A stretch of 64,000 bases of DNA from Microbacterium sp. W4I20 (GTDB taxonomy: Bacteria > Actinomycetota > Actinomycetes > Actinomycetales > Microbacteriaceae): assembly GCF_030816505.1 (NCBI RefSeq), contig NZ_JAUSYB010000001.1:1426001-1490000 (forward strand), in the 5' to 3' direction. The notes beneath the pieces were generated by a model. It searched no databases. It was given only the letters and a program-made list of their open reading frames with translations, and was not told where the DNA came from. A program made the translations under genes and the position numbers. Positions 16,306 through 23,809 of the stretch are shown piece after piece (the first letter of the stretch is position 1; the number at the start of each line of letters is the position of its first letter).

Positions 16306-17298
16306 TCAGGCGCGGCGAGCGCGGGCGGTCTTCACCCATCCGTCGATGATGTCCCAGACGACGATCCCGGCGGTGACCACGGCGAACACGGTCGTGACGA
16401 CCCGGAACACGCCGCCCTGCTCGGCCGCTCCGGCGTTCGCCATAGCGAGCTCCTCGCCGTGCTCGGTCGCCAGGTAGTTCAGGAACTCCGGGTTGACCAG
16501 CTGTCCCGTGATGAGGAGGTACAGCGCGGGGACCGCGAACGCGACGGCCAGCACGGTGTTGACCACGGCAAGCGGGACGGTCCAGCGGCCCACCCGGTAG
16601 ACCGCGATCGCGAGCGCCAGCTCGGCCATCATGAGCACGAGCAGCGCGGTCATCCCCCACGGCCACAGCTCCGGGTTCAGGATCGGCAGCGCCTCGCCGT
16701 CCGCCCGGACGAAGCCGCGCAGCGCGTCCCACAGAATCGCGGCGGCGGCGAGAGCGAGGAAGATGACCGAGCCGATCATCTCCGACCAGCCGGCGCGGGT
16801 CTCGTAGTGCTCCGGAAGCTGGTCGACCGTCCACTGCGCCTCCGGGACCGGCACCGTCCGCTCCAGGATGGCGAAGACCAGCACGGTCCAGAAGCCCAGG
16901 TTGACGATCACCTGGATGATGACCACGACGATCGCACCGATGGTCTCGCCGATCGTGGCGAACTCGAGGATCTTCGCGATCGCGACACCGAATGCTGCGC
17001 ACGCGGGGACGATCCACAGCAGCAGCTTGAACAGTCGCCACCAGACGAGGAAGTAGCGCGGTCCGATGAGGTGGAGCGGGCGATCCGCGTAGTCGGCGGC
17101 CAGGGCCCCCGGGTCGCCGAGCTCGGTGAGGACGGCGCGCTCGGCCGAGTCGCGAGGTTCGCCCTGATCGGTGCGGGCTTCGACCGCATCGGCGATCGAC
17201 GCCTCGAGCTCGGCGCGCACGTCGGCCTGCGAGGTCGCGGGCAGGCTGCGGATCGTGGCGCTGATGTACTTCTCGGTGAGAGTGGTCGTCGTAGGCAT
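16306..17298 (-). CDS. HAAS/permease-prefix-domain membrane protein
   Basis: A 330-aa membrane protein. The N-terminus (about 1-70) is a helical HAAS-type domain: KYISATIRSLPATSQADVRA then ELGDPGALAADYADRP. The remainder has about seven membrane helices. HAAS-domain membrane proteins are commonly encoded beside PadR regulators, as here (gene spacing 1 nt to the PadR stop). They are often involved in envelope-stress or sensing circuits, but the biochemical role is unknown. Translation is coupled or nearly coupled to padR. The promoter lies upstream of padR and shows candidate operators. Confidence 0.85.
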   Translation of the reverse strand: MPTTTTLTEKYISATIRSLPATSQADVRAELEASIADAVEARTDQGEPRDSAERAVLTELGDPGALAADYADRPLHLIGPRYFLVWWRLFKLLLWIVPACAAFGVAIAKILEFATIGETIGAIVVVIIQVIVNLGFWTVLVFAILERTVPVPEAQWTVDQLPEHYETRAGWSEMIGSVIFLALAAAAILWDALRGFVRADGEALPILNPELWPWGMTALLVLMMAELALAIAVYRVGRWTVPLAVVNTVLAVAFAVPALYLLITGQLVNPEFLNYLATEHGEELAMANAGAAEQGGVFRVVTTVFAVVTAGIVVWDIIDGWVKTARARRA

Positions 17299-17299
17299 G

Positions 17300-17632
17300 T
17301 CAGTTCTCCTCGGAGGTGAGGGACGCGATCGCGGTCGTCAGGGATCGCCATTCGTCGGTGAGGGTGTCGGCGAGCCGGATCCCGGCTTCCGAGGTGCGAT
17401 AGAACTTGCGGGGCCTGGCCTCGTCGGTGTTCCACTCGCTCGTGAGGTACTCCTGCTTCTCCAACCGGCGGAGCAGGGGGTACAGCGTGTTCGCGTCGGT
17501 GGCGAAGCCGCGGCGCTCGAGCTCCTCGAGCAGCCCGTAGCCGTAGCCCGCCGAGCGCAGCAGCTGCAGGCAGGCGAGCACGATGGTGCCGCGCCGCAGC
17601 TCCTGCAGGTGCGTGTCGAGGGTTTCGTTCAT
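17300..17632 (-). CDS. PadR-family transcriptional regulator
   Basis: A 110-aa winged-helix repressor of the short PadR subtype. LRRGTIVLACLQLLRSAGYG, LLEELERRGFATDANTLYPL, LRRLEKQEYLTSEWN and RPRKFYRTSEAG show the recognition helix and wing. It begins at ATG 17632 with a good promoter: TTGACA, 18-nt spacer, TAACGT, then 7 nt to the start. A CTGTGTG/CACAG-type palindrome and a direct repeat of ACGTGTGA overlap the promoter, as expected for autoregulation. It forms a two-gene unit with the HAAS membrane protein. Confidence 0.93.
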   Translation of the reverse strand: MNETLDTHLQELRRGTIVLACLQLLRSAGYGYGLLEELERRGFATDANTLYPLLRRLEKQEYLTSEWNTDEARPRKFYRTSEAGIRLADTLTDEWRSLTTAIASLTSEEN

Positions 17633-17680
17633 GGCTCACACGTTACTGTGCGTCACACAGCATTGTCAATCACACGTTTA
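17633..17680 (-). promoter_or_regulatory. padR promoter with candidate PadR operators
   Basis: On the minus strand TTGACA (17669-17664), 18 nt, TAACGT (17645-17640), 7 nt, ATG. The spacer holds the near-palindrome CTGTGTGACGCACAG (17660-17646). The octamer ACGTGTGA occurs at both ends of the promoter. A dimeric PadR bound here would block polymerase. Confidence 0.65.
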
Positions 17681-17700
17681 TGTAGCCGCCAATTCCCGTT

Positions 17701-17761
17701 GCTCCCGTGGCATTTTCTGCGGCTTCAGCGGCCACGAAGCCGCAGAAAGTGCCACGGGAGC
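17701..17761. repeat. Long hairpin (25-bp arms) between divergent genes
   Basis: Arms 17701-17725 and 17737-17761 are inverse complements over 25 bp with one wobble pair; the loop is 11 nt. The element lies between the divergent padR promoter and the GNAT gene promoter (TAGGGT 17767-17772). A terminator is not expected in this position. It may be a palindromic repeat or a cruciform/regulatory element. Confidence 0.75.
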
Positions 17762-17778
17762 GCACCTAGGGTGGACGG

Positions 17779-18798
17779 ATGAGCGTGCAGATCGAACCCG
17801 TCGACCCGGCGGACGACGAGAGCGTCGATGCGTGGTGGGATGCCTATGCGGCCGCCGAGCGCGCGGACCGCGGCGACGACACCCCGGTCTGGACCCGCGA
17901 AGAGACGCGCAGCGCACTGCAGCATCCTTCCGCCGTCGTGGACCGCCGCATCTTCCTTCTGCGGGAGGGATCAGAGGTCGTCGGCTCGGCCGGTCTGGGG
18001 CTTCCGCTCAAGGACAACACGCACGTCGCCCATCTCTCGATCAGCGTGCCGCCGGAACATCGCCGGCGCGGTGTGGGCTCGGCAGCCCTGTCGTACCTCG
18101 AAGCCGAGGCCGCGGCATCCGGGCGTCGCGTCGTGCAGAGCACCGCGGCCTGGCCTCACGCCCTCGGCTCCGACGGAGCGGGCTCACCCGGGCGGGAGTT
18201 CGCGCGACGCCACGGATACGACCTCGCACTGGGCGACGTGCAGAACCGCCTCGACCTTCCGCTCGACCCCGCGCTGATCGATCGACTCGAATCCGAGCTC
18301 GCCACGGCCGTCGGTGGATACCGGATCCACAGCTGGGTCGGGCCCGTGCCGGAGGACGTCGTGGAGGGGTGGGCCGCCCTCGACGCATCCGTCGACACCG
18401 AGGCTCCCAGCGGCGACCTCGACATCGAGCCGGCGAAGCCCGACGTGGCGAGCATCCGCGAGAACGAAGACCTCATCACCCGTCAGAGGCGCGTCTCCTT
18501 CGGCACGCTGGCGTCGACGCCCGAGGGGGAAGCAGCCGCCTTCACTCAGCTCGTCGTCTCCGGCGACGACGGGAACGCCTATCAATGGGGAACGCTCGTG
18601 CGGCGGGCAGACCGCGGACACCGGCTCGGCACGGCCGTGAAGCTCGCCAATCTCCGGATGCTGCAGCGCGAGAGCCCGCAGACGCGCACGGTGCTCACCT
18701 ATAACGCCGAGTCCAACACGCAGATGCTGGCCGTCAACACCCTCCTCGGCTTCCGCCCGAGCGAGCGCATGGGGGAATTGCAGAAGCGGCTGGAATGA
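17779..18798 (+). CDS. GNAT acetyltransferase with two tandem domains
   Basis: A 339-aa protein with two GNAT folds. In the first (about 1-160) the acetyl-CoA loop is in VPPEHRRRGVGSAALSYLEA. In the second (about 180-339) it is in RRADRGHRLGTAVKLANLRM, followed by TYNAESNTQMLAVNTLLGFR, the usual C-terminal strand. Mycothiol synthase has a similar double-GNAT layout, but here the N-terminal domain keeps the acetyl-CoA motif and the mycothiol synthase signatures are not clear, so I leave the substrate open. TAGGGT stands 6 nt before ATG 17779 (leaderless). Confidence 0.85.
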   Translation: MSVQIEPVDPADDESVDAWWDAYAAAERADRGDDTPVWTREETRSALQHPSAVVDRRIFLLREGSEVVGSAGLGLPLKDNTHVAHLSISVPPEHRRRGVGSAALSYLEAEAAASGRRVVQSTAAWPHALGSDGAGSPGREFARRHGYDLALGDVQNRLDLPLDPALIDRLESELATAVGGYRIHSWVGPVPEDVVEGWAALDASVDTEAPSGDLDIEPAKPDVASIRENEDLITRQRRVSFGTLASTPEGEAAAFTQLVVSGDDGNAYQWGTLVRRADRGHRLGTAVKLANLRMLQRESPQTRTVLTYNAESNTQMLAVNTLLGFRPSERMGELQKRLE

Positions 18799-18827
18799 GG
18801 TGAGCGCGCGGAAGACGCGCGCTCACC
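18799..18827. terminator. Bidirectional hairpin between convergent genes
   Basis: GGTGAGCGCGCG (18799-18810) and CGCGCGCTCACC (18816-18827) pair perfectly around GAAGA. It begins right after the GNAT stop and ends 7 nt before the stop of the convergent small secreted protein gene, so it can serve both. Confidence 0.8.
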
Positions 18828-18833
18828 CCGTGA

Positions 18834-19049
18834 TCACATGATGTTCCAGAACGGGTTCCAGTCCGGCCGGTCGGTGTACCAGCTGTTCCCCCGGTTGTCG
18901 CTGCAGGAGTAGTAGTCCTCCCCGGTCGTGCGCGAACAGCCCCAGACGTTGCTGAAGTCGGCATCGGCCGATGCAGCCGACGCACCTCCGATGACGAACG
19001 CGGCGCTGACACCGGCGACGGCGGCGATCTTGAGCAGTTTCTTCTTCAT
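18834..19049 (-). CDS. Small secreted protein, aromatic-rich, two cysteines
   Basis: A 71-aa precursor. The N-terminus MKKKLLKIAAVAGVSAAFVI followed by GGASAASADA is a textbook Sec signal peptide with a likely cut after ASA or SADA, leaving about 42-44 residues. The mature part is short, with two Cys spaced by 10 residues (CSRTTGEDYYSC), four Trp and three Tyr. It ends DWNPFWNIM. ATG 19049 is preceded by GAAGG. The gene is isolated and convergent with the GNAT gene. I recognise no family; it could be a peptide with antimicrobial, signalling or envelope-binding function, which is speculation. Confidence 0.78.
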   Translation of the reverse strand: MKKKLLKIAAVAGVSAAFVIGGASAASADADFSNVWGCSRTTGEDYYSCSDNRGNSWYTDRPDWNPFWNIM

Positions 19050-19225
19050 GGCGAACCTTCTCTCTGGCTTCTGGATGCCGACACCCCACGGGTCGACGCC
19101 GTCAGCGTAGAAGCCCCGATAGCCGCGCGAAAGAGACGCGAGCAGTATGCCGGAATGGGATCATCGCTCCGCCGACACGACCCGGCCCTCGGTGGTGAGC
19201 GACAGCGCCGGGGCACAATGGGCAT

Positions 19226-20203
19226 ATGCTCCCCCCGCTCGCAGACCTCATCGCCTCCGCCCGAGTCGTCTCCCTCCCGATGCACACCCGCTTCCGCGGC
19301 GTCGACACCCGAGAGGCCCTGCTCTTCGAGGGGCCGGAGGGATGGGCGGAGTTCTCCCCGTTCGTCGAGTACGAGGATGCCGAGGCGTCGACCTGGCTGG
19401 CGGCGGCCATCGACTTCGCCTGGCGGAGGCAGCCCGATGCCCTGCGCGACCGCATCCACGTCAACGCCACGATCCCTGCGGTCGACGCCTCGCAGGTGGC
19501 CGACCTGATGGCGCGTTTCGCCGGATGCCGAACCGCCAAGGTGAAGGTGGCCGAGCCCGGTCAGACTCTCGCGGATGATGTGGCGCGGGTGCGCGCCGTG
19601 CGCGAGGCGATGGGCCCCGAGGGCCGCATCCGCATCGATGCGAACGGGGTGTGGAACGTCGATGAGGCCGAGCACGCCCTGCACGCGCTCAACGAGTTCG
19701 ATCTCGAGTACGTCGAGCAGCCGTGCGCGACCGTGCCGGAGCTCGCCGACCTGCGAAAGCGCGTGAAGTACATGGGCATCCCGGTGGCCGCGGATGAGAG
19801 CGTACGCAAATCGTCCGACCCGCTCGCCGTGGCACGCGCCCGCGCCGCCGACATCCTCGTGATCAAGGCGCAGCCGCTGGGCGGAGTGACCCACGCGCTG
19901 CAGATCGTGACGGCGGCCGGCCTCCCCGTGGTCGTCTCGAGCGCGCTCGACACCGCGATCGGCCTGTCGCAGGGCGCCGCCCTCGCGGCAGCACTCCCCC
20001 ACCTCGACTACGACTGCGGACTCGGCACCTCATCGCTGTTCCTTGATGACGTCGCCGAGCTGCGGCCCGTCGACGGGTCGATCCCCGTCGGGCGGGTGAC
20101 GCCGGATGCCGCGGCTCTCACCCATCTCGCCGCCTCCGACGACCGCCGCGACTGGTGGCTCGAGCGGCTCGAGCGCTGCCACGCGGTGCTCGCGTCAGCC
20201 TGA
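19226..20203 (+). CDS. menC: o-Succinylbenzoate synthase (MenC)
   Basis: Enolase-superfamily enzyme that dehydrates SHCHC to o-succinylbenzoate in menaquinone synthesis. The 325-aa protein shows the full catalytic set: the KxK pair K105/K107 in TAKVKVAEPG, metal ligands D138 (RIRIDANGVW), E164 (YVEQPC) and D190 (VAADESV), and the second catalytic lysine K214 (LVIKAQPLGG). The start at 19226 follows CACAAT by 6 nt, a weak -10 in leaderless position. Its product is the substrate of MenE encoded at 14.1-15.3 kb on the other strand. Confidence 0.93.
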   Translation: MLPPLADLIASARVVSLPMHTRFRGVDTREALLFEGPEGWAEFSPFVEYEDAEASTWLAAAIDFAWRRQPDALRDRIHVNATIPAVDASQVADLMARFAGCRTAKVKVAEPGQTLADDVARVRAVREAMGPEGRIRIDANGVWNVDEAEHALHALNEFDLEYVEQPCATVPELADLRKRVKYMGIPVAADESVRKSSDPLAVARARAADILVIKAQPLGGVTHALQIVTAAGLPVVVSSALDTAIGLSQGAALAAALPHLDYDCGLGTSSLFLDDVAELRPVDGSIPVGRVTPDAAALTHLAASDDRRDWWLERLERCHAVLASA

Positions 20204-20226
20204 GCGCCGCGCCCGGCCCTCTCGAA

Positions 20227-20850
20227 CTACTCGGCGACGAGCAACTGCACCAGTCGCCCGAGTTCGTCGCTGCCTGAGCGGCGGAGCCCCGCGTCGTCCT
20301 GGCCGGCCATGGCGCCACGAACCGTCATGCCCTCCCAGACGATCATGAGCATGAGCGCCGCCTCCTCCGCAGGCAGGTGCAGCTTCAAGACGCCGACAGC
20401 GGCGATGTCCTCGATGATCTGCGCGATGCTCGCGACCATCTCCCGCTCCTGCGCCAGGTAGGCGATGCCGAACTGCGGGTCGCGGAGCGCGCGGATGCGG
20501 ATCTCGCTCATCAGCATCACTCCGAGGCGGTCATCGCTCCCGAGCTCCATCACCCTCTGCACGAGATCGATCGGATCGCAGCCGGGCGAGAGCGCGCCCT
20601 CCGCGGTCATCTCCGAGACCTGGGTCCGGACCGCATTCACCCGCTCCTCGGCGACACTGGCCGAGAGCATGAGGAAGAGCTCGTCCTTGGACTCGAAGTT
20701 GGAGTAGAACGCCCCCCGGGTGAATCCGGCGCGCTCGCACACGGCCTCGACGGATGCACCGTCCAGTCCGACTTCGGCGAAGACCTGTGCCGCCGCCTCG
20801 AGAAGACGCGCTCGCGTGTTCTCGCGACTGCGGGTCGCGGGTGTCGTCAT
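20227..20850 (-). CDS. TetR-family regulator (probable repressor of the MMPL/YhgE operon)
   Basis: A 207-aa regulator. The N-terminal HTH is NTRARLLEAAAQVFAEVGLD, SVEAVCERAGFTRGAFYSNF, then ESKDELFLML, typical of TetR. The C-terminal domain (about 75-200) is all-helical and would bind a ligand. It is divergent from the MMPL transporter gene, and two perfect 14-bp palindromes lie in the intergenic region. RBS AGGAGG precedes ATG 20850. The expected role is repression of both itself and the transporter until a lipid-like or drug ligand binds. Confidence 0.92.
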   Translation of the reverse strand: MTTPATRSRENTRARLLEAAAQVFAEVGLDGASVEAVCERAGFTRGAFYSNFESKDELFLMLSASVAEERVNAVRTQVSEMTAEGALSPGCDPIDLVQRVMELGSDDRLGVMLMSEIRIRALRDPQFGIAYLAQEREMVASIAQIIEDIAAVGVLKLHLPAEEAALMLMIVWEGMTVRGAMAGQDDAGLRRSGSDELGRLVQLLVAE

Positions 20851-20926
20851 CGAGAAACCTCCTGGCCCTTCACTCTCGCACGATTCACACCCGGCACACA
20901 GGCTCCGGCGCGCGGGTCACTTTACG

Positions 20927-20957
20927 ATACATCTATGTATTGAATACACCTGTGTAT
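20927..20957. promoter_or_regulatory. Twin palindromic TetR operator
   Basis: ATACATCTATGTAT (20927-20940) and ATACACCTGTGTAT (20944-20957) are both perfect 6-2-6 palindromes whose centres are 17 bp apart. They differ at two symmetric positions. The A/T-rich block is unusual for this genome and lies between the divergent tetR and MMPL genes. Cooperative binding of two TetR dimers would be expected. Confidence 0.8.
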
Positions 20958-20986
20958 CCAATCGGCATCACTTCTCGGAGGAACGC

Positions 20987-23809
20987 GTGTCCACTCTCCT
21001 GTCTTCGCTCGGTCGCTGGTCGTATCGGCATCCGTGGCGCGTCCTCATGTCCTGGCTCCTCGCCCTCGGCATCGCCGGGGCGGGCGCGCTCGTGCTGGGA
21101 GCGGGCACCGACAACTCGTTCTCCATCCCCGGCACTGAGTCGCAGGCAGGCCTCGAGCAGCTCTCCCGCTCCTTCCCGCAGGTCAGCGGCACCAGCGCCC
21201 AGATCATCGTCGTCGCCGCCGACGGCGACAAGGTCACCGACGATCCCTATCGGGACGACATCGAGCAGGCCGTCGACGACCTGGGAGACCTCGACGGCGT
21301 GCTCGCCGCGAACTCGCCCTACGACGAGATGGTCAGCGGCATGATCAACGACGACGAGACGGCCGCGATCGTGCGTCTGCAGTTCGACGGCGAATCGACC
21401 GACGTCTCGGACGAGACCAAGGATGCTCTCCGCGCCGCATCCGATGATCTCGCGGCCGAGCTCCCCGACGGCGCACAGACGGCTCTCGGCGGCGATCTGT
21501 TCGCCACGTCCATCCCGGGTCTGACGCTCACCGAAGCCGTCGGCCTGCTCATCGCCCTGCTCGTGCTGATCGTGACGTTCCGCTCCTTCGTGGTCGCCGG
21601 CCTCCCGCTCCTCACCGCCGTCCTCGGCGTCGGCATCTCGATGGCCGGCATCTTCGCCGCCACCGCGTTCGCCACCGTCTCGTCGACCACTCCCCTCCTC
21701 GCCCTCATGCTGGGGCTCGCGGTCGGCATCGACTACGCGCTGTTCATCATGGCGAGACACCAGGATCAGGTGCGCGAAGGAGTCGATCCGGAGGAATCCG
21801 CCGCGCGCGCCGTCGGCACCGCGGGATCCGCCGTCGTCTTCGCCGGGGTCACCGTCCTGATCGCGCTCATCGGCCTCGGCTTCGCCGGCATCCCGTTCCT
21901 CACCACGATGGGCATCGCGGCATCCGTCGCCGTCGCCATCGCCGTCGCGATCGCTGTGACCCTCACTCCCGCCATGCTCGGCTTCATGAAGGGCAGGGTC
22001 GCCGGCCGTCCGCCGCGCGCCCGCACCAAGAAGACCTCCTCCTCGTCCGAGAACGGCGGCGAGCGCGAACGCGCGAAGCCGACCAAGGAACGTGTGAAGG
22101 GCAGCGCCCGCTGGGTGAACGGCGTGACGAAGCATCCGATCCTGGTGTCGCTCGCCGTGGTCCTCGGTCTCGGCATCGTCGCCGTCCCGGCGCTCAGCCT
22201 CAACCTCGCCCTCCCGAACGCCGGGGTGCTCCCGAAGGACTCCGAGGCGCGACAGAGCTACGATCTCGTCGGCGAGGAGTTCGGTCCCGGATTCAACGGA
22301 CCGATGATCCTCACCGGCACGATCGTCACCTCCACCGATCCGCTCACGCTGATGGAAGACCTGGGCGACGCCGTCGCCGACGTCCCCGGCGTGAAGGAGG
22401 TCGCCCTCGCGACCCCCAACGAGACCGCCGACACCGGCATCGTGCAGATCATCCCCGAGACCGCGCCCGACGATCCCGCGACGGCGGATCTCGTCCGCGA
22501 ACTGCGGTCGCACCACGACGAGTGGCTCGATGAGTTCGGCATCGACCTCAAGGTCACCGGCTTCACCGCAGTCGGCATCGACATCTCCGATCAGTTGGGC
22601 AACGCGCTGCTGCCGTTCGGCATCTTCGTGATCGGGCTCTCGCTGATCCTCCTCACGATCGTGTTCCGCTCGCTGTGGGTGCCGATCACCGCCGCACTGG
22701 GCTATCTGCTCTCCATCGTCGCGGCGTTCGGCGTCGTCGGCGCGGTCTTCGAATGGGGCTGGTTCGCCGACCTGCTGCACGTCGCGAAGGTCGGTCCGAT
22801 CATCAGCTTCATGCCGATCATCCTGATGGGCGTGCTCTTCGGCCTCGCGATGGACTACCAGGTGTTCCTCGTCTCCCGCATGCGGGAGGACTTCGTGCAC
22901 GACCCCGCCCTTCGTCAGGCTCAGGGACCGGGGGGTGTCGATCGGGCGACCCGACGCGCGGCCGCCCTGCGCGCCGTGCGCAGCGGTTTCAGCGGCTCGG
23001 CGAAAGTCGTCACCGCGGCCGGTCTGATCATGTTCGCCGTCTTCGTCGCGTTCGTCCCCGAGGGCGATTCTTCGCTCAAGCCGATCGCGCTCGGCCTCGC
23101 CGCGGGCATCGCGATCGACGCCTTCCTGGTGCGGATGACGCTGATCCCCGCGCTCATGGCGATCCTCGGCGAGCGCGCGTGGGAGATCCCGCGCTGGCTC
23201 GAGAAGATCCTCCCCCACGTCGACATCGAGGGCGAGGCCGTCGAACGCGAGCGCCACCTGGCGTCGTGGCCCGGCGACGATTCGGTCGTCGCGGCGGACG
23301 GCCTCGAGATCAGCGCCGACGCCCCGGTCATCGAGAGCCTGTCTCTGCGGCTCGCGGCCGGTGAGGCTGTCGTCGCGAACGGCGGTGACTCCCGCTCTCG
23401 TCGTGCGCTGGCGCTCACCATCGCCGGACGCATCGCCCCGACCGACGGTCGCCTCCGCGTCGCAGGTCATCTCCTGCCGGGCCGCGCAGCCTGGGTGCGA
23501 TCGCACGTCGGGTGCGTGCTCGTCGACGACGCGGATGCCGCCCTCGGCGACCTCGCCGAAGCCCTGCGCGGCACATCCGAAGTCGTCGTGATCGACGGAC
23601 TCGACCGCCTCAGCGGCGGACAGCGCGATCAGGCCACGGCCATGCTGCGCGATGCTGCGGCGAGCCGACCGCTCGCCGTGTTCGCCACGGCATCCGATGC
23701 CGACGCTGCCCGCAGCATCCTCGCGGAGGCCGGCTGGCCCACCGCCGAGACCCTCGACACGCGCGCTCCGCGCCGTACCGCCACCGAATCCTCCGAGGTG
23801 ACCGCATGA
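20987..23809 (+). CDS. MMPL-family (RND-like) transporter with degenerate ABC-ATPase-like C-terminal domain
   Basis: A 940-aa protein. Residues 1-about 750 form a standard actinobacterial MMPL transporter: two blocks of six membrane helices, extracellular loops, and the GLAVGIDYALFIMAR and GLAMDYQVFLVSRMRE signatures. From about residue 765 a soluble tail aligns with an ABC nucleotide-binding domain: RLAAGEAVVANGGDSRSRRA, TIAGRIAPTDGRLRVAG and VVVIDGLD. The Walker A lysine is Arg (R805), and the segment between Q-loop and Walker B is missing. LSGGQ occurs at 875-879, after rather than before the Walker-B-like strand. GTG 20987 is preceded by GGAGG at 5-nt spacing. The stop overlaps the YhgE start. 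Exports lipids or drugs by analogy; the substrate is unknown. Confidence 0.92.
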   Translation: MSTLLSSLGRWSYRHPWRVLMSWLLALGIAGAGALVLGAGTDNSFSIPGTESQAGLEQLSRSFPQVSGTSAQIIVVAADGDKVTDDPYRDDIEQAVDDLGDLDGVLAANSPYDEMVSGMINDDETAAIVRLQFDGESTDVSDETKDALRAASDDLAAELPDGAQTALGGDLFATSIPGLTLTEAVGLLIALLVLIVTFRSFVVAGLPLLTAVLGVGISMAGIFAATAFATVSSTTPLLALMLGLAVGIDYALFIMARHQDQVREGVDPEESAARAVGTAGSAVVFAGVTVLIALIGLGFAGIPFLTTMGIAASVAVAIAVAIAVTLTPAMLGFMKGRVAGRPPRARTKKTSSSSENGGERERAKPTKERVKGSARWVNGVTKHPILVSLAVVLGLGIVAVPALSLNLALPNAGVLPKDSEARQSYDLVGEEFGPGFNGPMILTGTIVTSTDPLTLMEDLGDAVADVPGVKEVALATPNETADTGIVQIIPETAPDDPATADLVRELRSHHDEWLDEFGIDLKVTGFTAVGIDISDQLGNALLPFGIFVIGLSLILLTIVFRSLWVPITAALGYLLSIVAAFGVVGAVFEWGWFADLLHVAKVGPIISFMPIILMGVLFGLAMDYQVFLVSRMREDFVHDPALRQAQGPGGVDRATRRAAALRAVRSGFSGSAKVVTAAGLIMFAVFVAFVPEGDSSLKPIALGLAAGIAIDAFLVRMTLIPALMAILGERAWEIPRWLEKILPHVDIEGEAVERERHLASWPGDDSVVAADGLEISADAPVIESLSLRLAAGEAVVANGGDSRSRRALALTIAGRIAPTDGRLRVAGHLLPGRAAWVRSHVGCVLVDDADAALGDLAEALRGTSEVVVIDGLDRLSGGQRDQATAMLRDAAASRPLAVFATASDADAARSILAEAGWPTAETLDTRAPRRTATESSEVTA
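22908..22929 (+). repeat. CCTTCGTCAGGCTCAGGG-type short repeat inside the MMPL gene
   Basis: The DNA reads CCCTTCGTCAGGCTCAGGG and encodes the peptide ALRQAQGP within a cytoplasmic loop after VSRMREDFVHDP. The same element occurs inverted in the resB-like gene and in weakened form in the resA-like gene of this window. Confidence 0.7.

Noticed and set aside
17779..18798. Mycothiol synthase (mshD) as name for the double GNAT protein
   Set aside because: The tandem GNAT layout fits, but the acetyl-CoA loop pattern and lack of clear MshD signatures do not allow that assignment.
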